The notes below the pieces were generated by a model. It saw only the letters and a list, made by a program, of their open reading frames with translations, had not been told where the DNA came from and made no database searches. Made by a program: the position numbers and the translations under genes. This document shows positions 35,594-45,326 of a stretch of DNA of 64,000 bases, piece after piece. Source of the stretch: Flavobacterium sediminis (GTDB lineage: Bacteria; Bacteroidota; Bacteroidia; Flavobacteriales; Flavobacteriaceae); assembly GCF_003148385.1 (NCBI RefSeq), contig NZ_CP029463.1, positions 620,001 through 684,000 on the forward strand. Reading direction: 5' to 3'. Positions within the stretch are counted from its first letter, which is position 1, and each line of letters begins with the position of its first letter.

Positions 35594-35674
35594 GGTAGTG
35601 TTTCAAATTTAGTGATATAAAATTTCAGAATTATAACCTATTGAAATAGAACAAATAATAGAAAAAAATAATTT

Positions 35675-35704
35675 AAAGATGAGCAATACTGCTCATCTTT
35701 TTTA
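35675..35704 (+). terminator. Hairpin near the IS left end
   Basis: A 10-bp stem (35675-35684 with 35691-35700), 6-nt loop and T run. It lies between the IS end and the transposase gene. In many IS elements such a hairpin blocks transcription coming in from outside. Confidence 0.8.
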
Positions 35705-35731
35705 TTCTAATATTGCCTTAAATGAACTAAA

Positions 35732-36430
35732 ATGAGTAAAAATGCCACCTCGTGTTTCAAAGTTAGTGATACTATAAATTGTCCAAAATGTAAAGAGAAA
35801 AAGGTTATTAAAAACGGGAGAACAAAAAACAATAAACAGCAATATTATTGTAAAACCTGCTGTCATCGTTTTATAGAAAATTATTCATATCAAGCATATA
35901 ATCCAAATACAAACCAAAATATCATCAAATTAACAAAAGAAGGTTTAGGGATAAGAAGTATAGCCAGAATATTAAAAATTTCACCAACAACATTATTGAA
36001 AAGGATTGTGTCAATTGCCAAAAGCATTATCAGTCCAATTATCAGTAAAGGAAAAACATATGAAGTTGATGAATTATGCACTTACATTAGACATAAGAAA
36101 AATTATATCTGGTTAGTATATGCGCTTGAGAGAAACTCAAAAAATGTTGTCAGTTTTAATGTTGGAAAACGCACAAATAGAACATTAAGCCAAGTTCTTG
36201 AAACTTTGAAACTATCCGATGCGAAAAAAATATATACAGATAGATTAAAAAACTACAGCTATTTGATTGACGAGAAACTACATTCCGTAAAACGTTTCGG
36301 TACAAATCATATTGAAAGAAAAAATCTAACACTCAGAACACATCTTAAAAGATTGAACCGAAGGACAATTTGTTTCAGTAAAAGCTTGCTTGTTTTGGTT
36401 TCCATTTTAAAAATTTACTTTTGGATTTGA
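35732..36430 (+). CDS. IS1-family transposase
   Basis: A 232-residue transposase in one frame, without the InsA/InsB frameshift of classical IS1. The N-terminal zinc ribbon has CPKCKEKKVIKNG and YYCKTCCHRF (four Cys, residues about 18-44). An HTH follows (GLGIRSIARILKISPTTLLKRI). The catalytic DDE set is visible as YEVDELCTY, KIYTDRLKNY and NHIERKNLTLR, with the HLKRLNRRT motif after it. It looks intact. The first 16 residues precede the family's usual start and include a second copy of the IS end sequence, so the true start is uncertain. Confidence 0.9.
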   Translation: MSKNATSCFKVSDTINCPKCKEKKVIKNGRTKNNKQQYYCKTCCHRFIENYSYQAYNPNTNQNIIKLTKEGLGIRSIARILKISPTTLLKRIVSIAKSIISPIISKGKTYEVDELCTYIRHKKNYIWLVYALERNSKNVVSFNVGKRTNRTLSQVLETLKLSDAKKIYTDRLKNYSYLIDEKLHSVKRFGTNHIERKNLTLRTHLKRLNRRTICFSKSLLVLVSILKIYFWI

Positions 36431-36450
36431 GTTATTAAATTGAAAGTTAT

Positions 36451-36908
36451 TTTTTGAAAATAGCTAGAATTTTTCTTAACGATATTCTCAAAGACGATTC
36501 CTAACCGTCGCCTCATTCACAAAAAACCCAATACAAACCATTTAAAAAGTCTTAAATAAGCCTTATTGAGGTTGTGGAAATAACGGGGAAGGTTATAAAA
36601 TACAAATCCTTAAGAAGGAATTTTATTAAGAGGAGCCTCCATCATCATAACGAAAAGTAACTTTACAGGCTTTAACTTTGTCCGTAAGCTCATCAATATA
36701 CATGAAATGCTTTGTAAAAACCTTTTGAAGAACTCATCTAATGTTATTCTACTAGAAATCAACTACAGTAACACACACCAATAGCATCATTTATTTGCTG
36801 CTGAATATTGCTTCTTGCTTTGTACTCAGCATTTAATTTTTTCACATTCGATTTAAACTCTTTGTTGTAAACGAATTTGCTCTGATTTTACAAAATAAAA
36901 AAACCTTT
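36451..36908. other. Gene-poor stretch after the IS1 element
   Basis: No complete gene is supported. It includes the second CGATTCCTAACCGT repeat (36495-36508, with a short GACG/CGTC stem) and a short start-less coding remnant on the minus strand (separate entry). Confidence 0.5.
36759..36887 (-). pseudogene. Start-less coding remnant, about 42 codons
   Basis: The minus strand reads NQSKFVYNKEFKSNVKK, then LNAEYKARSNIQQQINDAI and a stop. A stop codon lies directly before it and there is no ATG. The composition (Lys, Glu, Gln, Asn, helical) looks like protein rather than random AT-rich DNA. The source gene is not recognised. Low confidence. Confidence 0.3.
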
Positions 36909-37556
36909 TTAAAGAGTTATTATAATTTCTTTATAATCCAACGCCCATTGGTTCAGTGCATCAAACGAAGGGTTTAACTCTAGTTTTGAGATAATATTTG
37001 ATCTGTGTTTTTCGATAGTCCGCTTAGAAACTTTAAGAATTTCTCCGATTTCGGCAGAACTTTTCTCTTGGGCAATAAGCCGGACAACTGTTCGTTCAGA
37101 AGGTGTTAACAACGCTATTTTTCTCAATTCTTTGTCAACTTCTTTTTCCACATCAACAGTAAAAGACCGACTAAAATAGATTTCATTATTCAGTACTTTT
37201 TCTATACAAATCTCTATATCTGCAATAGTATCTTCCTTCAGTAAATACCCGTGAACTCCCACCTTTTTGGCTTGTACTACAAATCCTCTTTCTTTGTGAT
37301 AGGTCATAATGACAAACCGGGTTTTGAGTTCCAAGCTCTGGCATTTTTTAATTACCTCAAAACCGTTCAGAAATGGCATTTCCACATCTAAAATGGCAAT
37401 ATCCGGTTGCATAGAAGCTATTACCTCAACAGCTGTAGTACCATTATTAGCGGTAGCCTGAATATTATATCCTGCTTTTTCAAGCTCTTCTCTTAATCCG
37501 TTAAGCATAATCGGATGGTCATCAGCAATTATTATTGATATTTGACTCTTTAGCAT
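36909..37556 (-). CDS. NarL/LuxR-type response regulator
   Basis: A 215-residue regulator. The receiver domain has the acidic pair in IIADDHP and phospho-acceptor Asp57 in AILDVEMPF. The C-terminal HTH_LuxR domain covers about 148-205 (LTPSERTVVRLIAQEKSSAEIG, cut here into its two parts LTPSERTVVRL and KSSAEIGEIL, then SKRTIEKHRSNI). It starts 27 nt after the kinase gene stop, so the two are a cognate pair. The target genes are unknown; the S74/YadA-like gene upstream is a candidate. Confidence 0.93.
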   Translation of the reverse strand: MLKSQISIIIADDHPIMLNGLREELEKAGYNIQATANNGTTAVEVIASMQPDIAILDVEMPFLNGFEVIKKCQSLELKTRFVIMTYHKERGFVVQAKKVGVHGYLLKEDTIADIEICIEKVLNNEIYFSRSFTVDVEKEVDKELRKIALLTPSERTVVRLIAQEKSSAEIGEILKVSKRTIEKHRSNIISKLELNPSFDALNQWALDYKEIIITL

Positions 37557-37583
37557 AGCTTTCTGTTTTTTCTGTTTAATTCT

Positions 37584-39566
37584 CTATTCCACTGTATTTA
37601 TGCCGGACGAACTATTTATTACTATTTCAACAACAGTTCCTGCATTTGATGAATTAACCTTTAGTACTGCATGAATGATCTTACATCTTTCAATAACTGA
37701 CTGTATACCAATACTTTTAGAATATTTTATTTTTTGTTGGTAATCAAAGCCTTTTCCGTTATCTTCAATTACGCATAGAATGAGATTCTCTTTTTTGACT
37801 ATGTCTATCATAACGGATGTAGCCTGCGCGTGTTTCAAGATGTTATTTAATAATTCCTGAAAGATCCTATACAGGTGTAATGCCGATTGTTTCTCCAGAA
37901 AAGCATCTATATTTTCTATTTCCGTTGTAAAAAACAGGTCTGAGTTTTCATCAATTGTATTGATATAATCCTGAATGGCAACTGTAAATCCGAATTTTTC
38001 TAAGATTGCCGGATGCAGTCCTCTGGAGATCGCTCTTACATTTTCGAGTGTATCTTTTGCCAGATATTGTAAGCTCTCGTCACTACTGTTTCCGGCTCGT
38101 CTTGTGAGGAGCATTAATTGCTGTCCTACCCCATCATGCAGTTCCAACGCCACACGAATTCGTTCTTCTTCCTGAGCCATTAGCGTTTTTTGAATAAAAG
38201 CTTCCTGCATTTTTTGTTTCTTTCTTGCAAAATTTCTGGAACGTTGCCCGCTAATGAAACCAAAAAGACTTAGTAAACCTAATCCTCCGAAAAGCAACCA
38301 CTGATTCTTAACTTTATTTTCAGTATTGAGAAGTGCTATATCATTTTGCTGCGCTTTTATTTTCAAATCTCTTTTTTCGGTTTCGTATAAAGTCTGATAA
38401 TAACTTAACGTTCGTGCTTTTTGAATGTCTCCTATAGAATCTTTTATTTTAACATAATTTTCAAAATGTTCTAAAGCCATTTTATCATTTCCTGTTTTTT
38501 TATAAACTTTTGATAAGAACTTTTCTGCATTTTGAATCTCTTCATACTCCTTACTTGCTTTTTTTAGGTTTAAATAAGCCATTCCATAATCAATTGCTTC
38601 AGCATAGTTCTGTTCTGCGAATGCTACTCTCTTTCGGGCATCAAGATAAAATGATTCGTTATAGCCTATGGTATAATTGTTATTCTGTTCAACTTCATTC
38701 AATAGTTTTTTAGCTTTTTTCAAACTATCATTCTCAGCATAAGCTGCAACTAATCCAAACTTTATAATCGGTTCTAAAAAAGTTTTGTATTCTGAAGATT
38801 CATTAGATGTTATTGCTTTCTTAAAATAATTGATCCTTTCCTCTTGTTTGTTTAATTTATTAGCACTGGCTGCTGCATTATAATAAATAATAGATAAACC
38901 GGAATAGCCTTTTAACTTGGAAGCTAAAGCTATGATTTCCTGACGCTCTTTTTCTTCTTCTTCATAAAACCCGTTCTTACCATATAAAATAGTCATTGAG
39001 TTTTTAACATCAATCCATTTAATGGTATCTTTTTGCTCTCTAAATAATTTTATAGCTTCTTGCAGGGCTAAAGAAGCATTTCCGAAATCTCCTTTATCTA
39101 CATAGACTATTCCTAATCCGAATTTTGACAAACCCATAAAACGCGGATTATCCGGATCAGCATAAGTATAAGAGTTGTTGTAATTCTCTATAGAAACGTC
39201 AAAATCACCTAAATAATAATACAAATCGGCAATTTCAAAATAATATTTACTCAACGTGTTTTTATCATGAGCAAGAGGTACTATTTTCTTTGTTTCTGCT
39301 ATAACTTTTCTACCTTCTTCTCTTTGATTCGTCTGATAATTTATAAAATTTATCAGATTTGCCGATTGCTTTACGGCTATATCAAATGAATCTAATTTTA
39401 TAGCCATTGCAATTGTTTCTCTAAGTAAGGAATCGCTTTCCTGAGGAAGGTCGGATAGACTATCCATCACAATCAAACGTTCAGCATCCTTTTTTTGCTC
39501 AAGAACAGTCTGAGCTTTACAAAATACTCCTAAATTTAAAAGAAAAACAATTGCTATTATTCTCAT
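37584..39566 (-). CDS. TPR-containing HisKA_3 sensor histidine kinase
   Basis: A 660-residue membrane kinase. The signal or first TM ends near FCKAQ (residue 19). A periplasmic region of TPR repeats covers about 60-400 (YYFEIADLYYYLGDFD, FGLGIVYVDKGDFG). A second TM lies near 428-448 (WLLFGGLGLLSLFGFISG). The phospho-acceptor is His477 in ELHDGVGQQL (HisKA_3). HATPase_c follows, with LLNNILKHA and EDNGKGFD near 590-625. This layout is common in Bacteroidota. The signal sensed is unknown. Confidence 0.93.
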   Translation of the reverse strand: MRIIAIVFLLNLGVFCKAQTVLEQKKDAERLIVMDSLSDLPQESDSLLRETIAMAIKLDSFDIAVKQSANLINFINYQTNQREEGRKVIAETKKIVPLAHDKNTLSKYYFEIADLYYYLGDFDVSIENYNNSYTYADPDNPRFMGLSKFGLGIVYVDKGDFGNASLALQEAIKLFREQKDTIKWIDVKNSMTILYGKNGFYEEEEKERQEIIALASKLKGYSGLSIIYYNAAASANKLNKQEERINYFKKAITSNESSEYKTFLEPIIKFGLVAAYAENDSLKKAKKLLNEVEQNNNYTIGYNESFYLDARKRVAFAEQNYAEAIDYGMAYLNLKKASKEYEEIQNAEKFLSKVYKKTGNDKMALEHFENYVKIKDSIGDIQKARTLSYYQTLYETEKRDLKIKAQQNDIALLNTENKVKNQWLLFGGLGLLSLFGFISGQRSRNFARKKQKMQEAFIQKTLMAQEEERIRVALELHDGVGQQLMLLTRRAGNSSDESLQYLAKDTLENVRAISRGLHPAILEKFGFTVAIQDYINTIDENSDLFFTTEIENIDAFLEKQSALHLYRIFQELLNNILKHAQATSVMIDIVKKENLILCVIEDNGKGFDYQQKIKYSKSIGIQSVIERCKIIHAVLKVNSSNAGTVVEIVINSSSGINTVE

Positions 39567-39658
39567 TGAATGTTCATTTTCCGTAAAGATATTATTTTTT
39601 AAAAAAGGCTAGCTTTCATTGTTTCTTTAAATATCATTACGTTTCTCCTTCAAAATAA

Positions 39659-42250
39659 TTAATCTGAAAGTAGATCTTCTATTTTTTCTAACCGGATCGT
39701 CATTTCTCTATATTGCTTTTCTAATTCTTCATTCTTTCTTTCCAACAGATTCAATTGCTTTTGTAAAACTTCATTGGTACTCTTAACAGCATTATTTTCC
39801 TCCGAAAGCTTTTTTATACTATTTACTAACATAAATGTCAGAGCACTTGTATCTACATTATAATATTCCGTATTATCTTTTGTAAAAGTCCCTACCATTT
39901 CCGGAGCAATTTCTTTTAATTCCTGTGCAATAACTCCTGTATAAACTGGTTTGGTATCAAAGCCGGATTGTTTGTTGTATTGATACGTTACCGGATTTAT
40001 TAGTAAAACTTCATCTAAGCCTTTAGTATACGGATTGATATTTTGCTTTAAACGGCTATCACTCGTTGCTATAAAAGTACCACCTCCGGGTTTTGCCGCA
40101 TCGCCATTCACTTCTAAAGTATAATTAGGGGCTGTAGTTGCAATACCCAAAGCACCATTACCAATACCATCAATAGTCATTACGTGTTTAGTCCCTATTG
40201 TTTCAGAGGAATCTGTGCCATAGTCCCATACAAAAAAATCTATTGAATTGCCCTCATCACCAACTCCATTATGTCTCGTTCTTATATTGTGTCTGTAGCT
40301 ATCATCGTTATTCCAACCAAAAGTTACTTGATTAAAGTTATAAACGTCATTATTGTTACCCCCTCTTAATTGTAAAGGAATTACACCCAAAGCCGCACCT
40401 TCAATATCCATCCTTGCCGTTGGTGTATGATTTCCTAACGCACTATTTCCATTTTTAAGAATTGTAAGCGCATTACTCCTATTTGACGTATTTACGCCAT
40501 TACCAACACTTAACAAAACATCATTAGCATCAAAACTTGTAGTAGATAAAGATGTAAATACTAAATTATTTAATCCTAGTGCCGTTTCGCAAAAAGAAGA
40601 AGCTTGTGTACTTAGTCCCAAAGCAATTGAGTTCCCACCAGAAGCAACTGAATTTCTACCCATAGCAGTAGAACAATTACCTGAAGCGGTTGTGGTTTCT
40701 CCGAAAGTAGTAGAAAAAGCACCCAGAGCATTTGTATACCTACCCATAGCAGTAGAAAAAAATCCTGAAGCATTAGTAAATGCACCGAAAGCTGTGGCAC
40801 TTTGACCAGATGCAATAGAGCCTTCTCCAATTGCGGTTGAACGATCTCCCAGAGCTTTAGCCCCAATTCCTAAAGCATTTGAAAAAACTCCCGAAGCTAT
40901 AGGATTAAATCCAATAGCGACAGAAAAGTTACCTACATTACCATCATCCCACTGATCACTAAACACACTACCAGCTCTAAAAGCACCTTTACTTTTGTCA
41001 AAGAACATACGTCTATCATCTCCGGTCCCAGCTATATTTCCTAATGCAGAGCTCCCAAAAACAAAATCATCATTAGCTGTGTTTGTCGTATTCTGAACCA
41101 CTCCTGCAATACTCTGAAATTCTCCAAAATTAGAAACAACTTCCCAAGTAGCATTACCATCTGCATCTGATACTAATACTTTACCAACCGCCTGATTTCC
41201 GTCTTGGAATTTTAAAGTTCCTACTAAGTCCAAAGTTGCCTCGGGATTCTCAACACCAATACCTACATTTCCATTTTTAAGTATTGTTAGCGCATTACTT
41301 CTATTTGACGTATTTACGCCATTACCAACGCTTAACAGTCGATCAGAAGAATTGAATGAAGTTGTACTTAGTGGGACATAATTCGTAGCATTTAAGCCTA
41401 GAGTCATTTCACCAAATGAAAGAGCCGTATTAGAGTTACCTAACGCAATAGATAAATTTCCTGATGAAATATTAGCTGAACCAATAGCTGTAGAATAATA
41501 ACCTGAAGCTAAGCTATTATTTCCTATTGCAAAGGCTCCTTCTCCATTAGCAGTACTATAATTACCGATAGCTATTGAATTCGTATTTGTTGCATCATTA
41601 TCGTAACCAATACCTATAGCGTAATTTCCGGAAACAATTAAATTAGCACCTAAAGCTATAGAAGAATAACCTGTAGCCTGCGAGTATTCCCCTATAGCGG
41701 TTGCTATCCCCCCTGACGCCTGATTACCCACCCCAAAAGAGGTTGAGCCTAACCCAGAAGCTAAATTATTAAAACCCATAGCCACAGAACAAATCCCTGT
41801 ATTTACATTATTCCAAGCATTATCTCCCACTTGTCCGGCTCTAAAAGCAGCCTTTTCTTTATTAAAGAAAAATTTATTGTAATGGTCAGGATTTCCATCC
41901 TGATCTAATTGTGTAGCACCAAAGACAAAATCATCCACAGCCGTATTTGTTGTGTTATGCACAATTCCTGAGGTACTTTTAAACTCACCTCCTTTCAAAG
42001 AAGTCCAGCTTGTTCCGTTATAATACCAGAACCCTTCTTCACCATTAGTTTGGTAAACCAATAATCCTATTGCGGGTAACACAATAGCTGTTCGCTGGAT
42101 TTCAGTCATTCTGGGGATCAGAATTCCTTTATCAGTAGAACTGATATCTAATGCAGAAGATGCATCAGGGGATGTTGTATTAATACCCACCTGAGCAAAT
42201 CCGCATGTAATAAAAAGCAAATAAAACAATAGCAAAGTAAAATATTTCAT
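39659..42250 (-). CDS. YadA-head-like repeat protein with C-terminal S74 chaperone domain
   Basis: An 863-residue secreted protein (start MKYFTLLL chosen because a signal peptide ending ITCGFAQ follows). The body has two blocks of 14-residue head repeats of the form SxAxGxxxxASGxxS (AFGAFTNASGFFSTAMG and similar), each followed by the linker SVGNGVNTSNRSNALTI. The last 130 residues are a Peptidase_S74 intramolecular chaperone (SDSRLKQNINPYTKGLDEV, VYTGVIAQELKEIAP) and a coiled coil. S74 domains trimerise fibres and then cleave off. There is no TonB or T9SS tail. Probably a trimeric surface fibre or adhesin; the unusual pairing of YadA head and S74 is also seen in phage fibres. Confidence 0.83.
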   Translation of the reverse strand: MKYFTLLLFYLLFITCGFAQVGINTTSPDASSALDISSTDKGILIPRMTEIQRTAIVLPAIGLLVYQTNGEEGFWYYNGTSWTSLKGGEFKSTSGIVHNTTNTAVDDFVFGATQLDQDGNPDHYNKFFFNKEKAAFRAGQVGDNAWNNVNTGICSVAMGFNNLASGLGSTSFGVGNQASGGIATAIGEYSQATGYSSIALGANLIVSGNYAIGIGYDNDATNTNSIAIGNYSTANGEGAFAIGNNSLASGYYSTAIGSANISSGNLSIALGNSNTALSFGEMTLGLNATNYVPLSTTSFNSSDRLLSVGNGVNTSNRSNALTILKNGNVGIGVENPEATLDLVGTLKFQDGNQAVGKVLVSDADGNATWEVVSNFGEFQSIAGVVQNTTNTANDDFVFGSSALGNIAGTGDDRRMFFDKSKGAFRAGSVFSDQWDDGNVGNFSVAIGFNPIASGVFSNALGIGAKALGDRSTAIGEGSIASGQSATAFGAFTNASGFFSTAMGRYTNALGAFSTTFGETTTASGNCSTAMGRNSVASGGNSIALGLSTQASSFCETALGLNNLVFTSLSTTSFDANDVLLSVGNGVNTSNRSNALTILKNGNSALGNHTPTARMDIEGAALGVIPLQLRGGNNNDVYNFNQVTFGWNNDDSYRHNIRTRHNGVGDEGNSIDFFVWDYGTDSSETIGTKHVMTIDGIGNGALGIATTAPNYTLEVNGDAAKPGGGTFIATSDSRLKQNINPYTKGLDEVLLINPVTYQYNKQSGFDTKPVYTGVIAQELKEIAPEMVGTFTKDNTEYYNVDTSALTFMLVNSIKKLSEENNAVKSTNEVLQKQLNLLERKNEELEKQYREMTIRLEKIEDLLSD

Positions 42251-42381
42251 AATCGTAAAAACATTTGGTGCGAATTTACCTTGGATGCTTTTACTACGAA
42301 ATACGTATTTCCTGCAAAAAATACGTAGCATACGCATTTTTACTAATGTGATTGTTTATATCAGGTAATAGTATACTATCT

Positions 42382-43896
42382 TTAAAATTGAAAATAAATA
42401 AACGGTTGTGTTCCTTCGGCTGCTGTAGCATACACGACCCAGAATACGAAGCCCAGAAATATTGCTTTTGCCCAAAACGGAAGCTTACCGAATAGCTGTT
42501 CGTTGTATTGCATCCATTTTTCCGGCAGAAAATGCCAGATAAAGCCAAAAGCCAGTAACACAAATACATTTCGATACGCTAAAATCATAGTACTCCATTG
42601 TTCCCAATTGAATTGTAACTTTGAAATGTTCTCGGCGATCTGAAAGGCAGTACCAAAGTCTTTGGCCCGGAAAAACAACCAACAAAATACCACAAAATGG
42701 AACGTTAAAACTACTTGTATACTCTTTATCCAAATGGTTTTAGGTAACTTGATAAACTGACCGAAATAGCGTTCCACAGCTAAGACTAAACCATGCAAAA
42801 CACCCCAGAATACAAACTTCCAGTTGGCTCCGTGCCACAATCCGCCCAAGAACATGGTCATAAATAAATTGAAATACGTTCTGAACTTTCCTTTGCGGTT
42901 CCCACCCATAGAAATGTACAAGTAATCTCTTAGCCAACTTGATAAGGAAATATGCCATCTGCGCCAGAATTCAGTAATGGAAGCCGACTGGTAAGGTGTT
43001 CTGAAATTGGGTGGAAGAGTAAACCCCATTAACAATGCTAAACCGATCGCCATATCGGAATAACCGGAGAAATCACAATATATCTGAATCGCATAACCGT
43101 AAGATGCCATCAGATTTTCAAAGGCGGTATAACTATTAGGTGCATCAAAAACACGATCGACAAAATTGACTGAAATATAATCGGAAATGACCGCCTTTTT
43201 GATCAGTCCGCCAATGATTAAGAATAAGGCTTTATTGAAATCTTCTTTTGTAAGGTTTAACTTTTGGTAAATCTGCGGAATAAAATCACTTGCACGGACG
43301 ATAGGTCCGGCTACCAATTGCGGAAAGAATGAAACGAAAAATAAAAAGTCAATAAAACTTTTAGTTGGTTCCAGTTCTTTTCGGTAGACGTCAATTGTAT
43401 AGCTCAAGGTTTGAAAGGTATAAAACGAAATTCCTACCGGAAGCACAATATCCGCAAAAGCAATATGTCCGTCGCTCAACATGTTGAGATTGTCAATAAA
43501 GAAATTGGTATACTTAAAATAAGCCAACAAACCTAAATTGATAACCAAACTTATAACCAAATACAATTTCCGATAGCTTTGTCTGCTTTCTGCAAAAATA
43601 AGTCGTGACAAACTGTAATCAACAACTGATGAAAAGATCAAAAGCCAGAAATAATGCCCGCTGGACTTGTAATAAAAGAACAAAGAAAATAACACAACAT
43701 ACGTGATCCGGAAATAATGTGTCTTTCGACTTAAAATATAGATAAAATAGAATACCAGAAACATTCCCAAAAACAAACCGCTGTTAAATAACAAAGGTGC
43801 TTTAGGATTAAAAGTAAACCAGCTTTCTATCGTTTCCATCGTTACATTCCCTATCAGGTTTTGTAACCCATTGGCTAACAAAAACAAATTGATCAA
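42382..43896 (-). CDS. MBOAT-family O-acyltransferase (AlgI/DltB-like)
   Basis: A 504-residue polytopic inner-membrane protein. Conserved motifs are RRWHISLSSWLRDYLYI near 300, and GGLWHGANWKFVFWG near 345, which holds the catalytic His. AlgI-type enzymes pass acetyl groups across the membrane to an SGNH partner that modifies a polysaccharide or peptidoglycan. Two SGNH genes lie directly upstream. A start at Met20 (METIESWFTFNP) would fit the usual length of the family better. Confidence 0.9.
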   Translation of the reverse strand: MINLFLLANGLQNLIGNVTMETIESWFTFNPKAPLLFNSGLFLGMFLVFYFIYILSRKTHYFRITYVVLFSLFFYYKSSGHYFWLLIFSSVVDYSLSRLIFAESRQSYRKLYLVISLVINLGLLAYFKYTNFFIDNLNMLSDGHIAFADIVLPVGISFYTFQTLSYTIDVYRKELEPTKSFIDFLFFVSFFPQLVAGPIVRASDFIPQIYQKLNLTKEDFNKALFLIIGGLIKKAVISDYISVNFVDRVFDAPNSYTAFENLMASYGYAIQIYCDFSGYSDMAIGLALLMGFTLPPNFRTPYQSASITEFWRRWHISLSSWLRDYLYISMGGNRKGKFRTYFNLFMTMFLGGLWHGANWKFVFWGVLHGLVLAVERYFGQFIKLPKTIWIKSIQVVLTFHFVVFCWLFFRAKDFGTAFQIAENISKLQFNWEQWSTMILAYRNVFVLLAFGFIWHFLPEKWMQYNEQLFGKLPFWAKAIFLGFVFWVVYATAAEGTQPFIYFQF

Positions 43897-43898
43897 GG

Positions 43899-45326
43899 TT
43901 ATTTCAGTAATTTAAATTGTTCGTATGTATTCATTAATGCTTCAAAAAACATTTCGCCCTGTTTTTCATATCCTGCCTTTGAATAATGTACTTTATCTTT
44001 AGCCATTAATCCCTGAGCCGAATTTTGGCTCACTCTTTCATTCCCTCCCATAGCTTTGTACAAATTCCATACGGCAAAATTATCTTCTGATGCTTTTTCT
44101 ACTAAAAGTGCAGCATAGTCTTTCGCCAGAGCATTAGGATACCTTCTCTTTAACAATGACGGCGGTGGCGTTGTCAATAAAATATCAGCTCCGGGGTTTT
44201 CTGCTTTAATTTTAGTTATCATTTGTTGCAATTGGGCGTAATATTCTTCAGTCTCTTTTTTATCAAAACTTTCATTGGTTCCTAAGGAAATAATAAACAG
44301 ATCTGCTTCCAATGCCGGGATCTGTTCAAAAAACATCGAAAATTTGTTATAATCTGATGCTTTGGCTCCGTTAACCCCTATAGAACTGTATACAATTCCC
44401 GCAGTATTCTTTTCTAAGATCAATCCGTTCAATGCAAAATCAGATTGATTTTCGGCCGGAATAATGTATAACTTATCCAATGGTTCCTGACTATAGTATG
44501 TACAGGAAGTTTTTCCTTTTATCAATTCCAGAGGAATAAATTCCGTGCGACTGATCTTTTTTGTCTCCGTTTCTTTAGTCGGGATGATTAATTTTTTACC
44601 GGCCTGAATGTTATTAGATCTCAGATGATTCTCTTTTTTTATAGCCGCAATACTTACATGGTATTTTTCGGCTATGATGGAAAGTGCTTCACCTCTTTTA
44701 ATCGTATGAACGATCTTTTTAAACTCAACAGATTCCATAACGATCTCCTTTGAAGCTGTTGCCAGATCAAAACACTTCTGATTGTGTGGCATTAACATCT
44801 TTACATTAGAAAAAGTATAACTGGTATCGCGAACGCTCAGCTCAACGGCAAAATCTTTGGCACTGTTGTATAGCGCAATTCCGCTTAACCCCACCGGTTT
44901 TGTAGTATCCGGATAAATATTGCGGTAATTTTCAAAACCTACAGATGATTTGTATTTTATAAAATAATTTCCGTTCGTTTTAGCCAAGTTATACGGAAAT
45001 GTGAAACCCAATCCCCCGTTCCCGAATTTTTCCTGAAACAAACTTCTCATTTCTCCGGAGAAAAAATCAGCCTGAATATGAGAATCTCCAATATGTACAA
45101 TTCGAAGCTTGCAATCTTTATTCTGCTCTAATTGCTGTAATTTTTCGAAAAAATGTTGTATTGCTCCTCCGTTTAACACAACATCGGTAGCCATACTATC
45201 GCCCCGCAATGAATCTTCCAGAAACTCATGGGTTACTTCCTCCGTATCTACTGCTGTCGTATCTATTTGCTGGCATTGTCCGAATTGAAAGATGAACAAT
45301 ATGAAAATGAGTATCTTAATCTGCAT
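43899..45326 (-). CDS. SGNH hydrolase-type esterase with an inserted LysM domain
   Basis: A 475-residue secreted protein. Block I is HIGDSHIQADF (Ser82), the GTNE block starts at 349, and the C-terminal block is KVHYSKAGY (His447). Between blocks, at about 206-250, sits a LysM domain (HTIKRGEALSIIAEKYHVS, NIQAGKKLIIPTK). LysM binds peptidoglycan or chitin-like glycans, so the enzyme probably works on the cell wall. It overlaps the preceding SGNH gene by 11 nt and ends 2 nt before the MBOAT gene. It is the likely acetyltransferase or esterase partner of the MBOAT protein. Confidence 0.86.
   Translation of the reverse strand: MQIKILIFILFIFQFGQCQQIDTTAVDTEEVTHEFLEDSLRGDSMATDVVLNGGAIQHFFEKLQQLEQNKDCKLRIVHIGDSHIQADFFSGEMRSLFQEKFGNGGLGFTFPYNLAKTNGNYFIKYKSSVGFENYRNIYPDTTKPVGLSGIALYNSAKDFAVELSVRDTSYTFSNVKMLMPHNQKCFDLATASKEIVMESVEFKKIVHTIKRGEALSIIAEKYHVSIAAIKKENHLRSNNIQAGKKLIIPTKETETKKISRTEFIPLELIKGKTSCTYYSQEPLDKLYIIPAENQSDFALNGLILEKNTAGIVYSSIGVNGAKASDYNKFSMFFEQIPALEADLFIISLGTNESFDKKETEEYYAQLQQMITKIKAENPGADILLTTPPPSLLKRRYPNALAKDYAALLVEKASEDNFAVWNLYKAMGGNERVSQNSAQGLMAKDKVHYSKAGYEKQGEMFFEALMNTYEQFKLLK

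Larger units (their letters stand above)
35594..36450 (+). mobile_element. IS1-family insertion sequence
   Basis: The left end GGTAGTGTTTCAAATTTAG resembles the IS1 left repeat and cuts the Rhs fragment exactly. A diverged inverted copy is seen on the minus strand at 36431-36450. Between them lie a hairpin and one complete transposase ORF. No clear target duplication was seen, and the right end is degenerate, so the element may no longer move. The right boundary is approximate. Confidence 0.75.

Noticed and set aside
35399..35620. 73-codon ORF as a stand-alone gene
   Set aside because: Its residues match an internal Rhs segment and then run into the IS1 end; it is a fragment, not a gene.
39659..42250. 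Repeats that look like a CRISPR-like or satellite array
   Set aside because: The period is variable and keeps the reading frame; it encodes YadA-type head repeats, and no constant repeat/spacer pattern is present.
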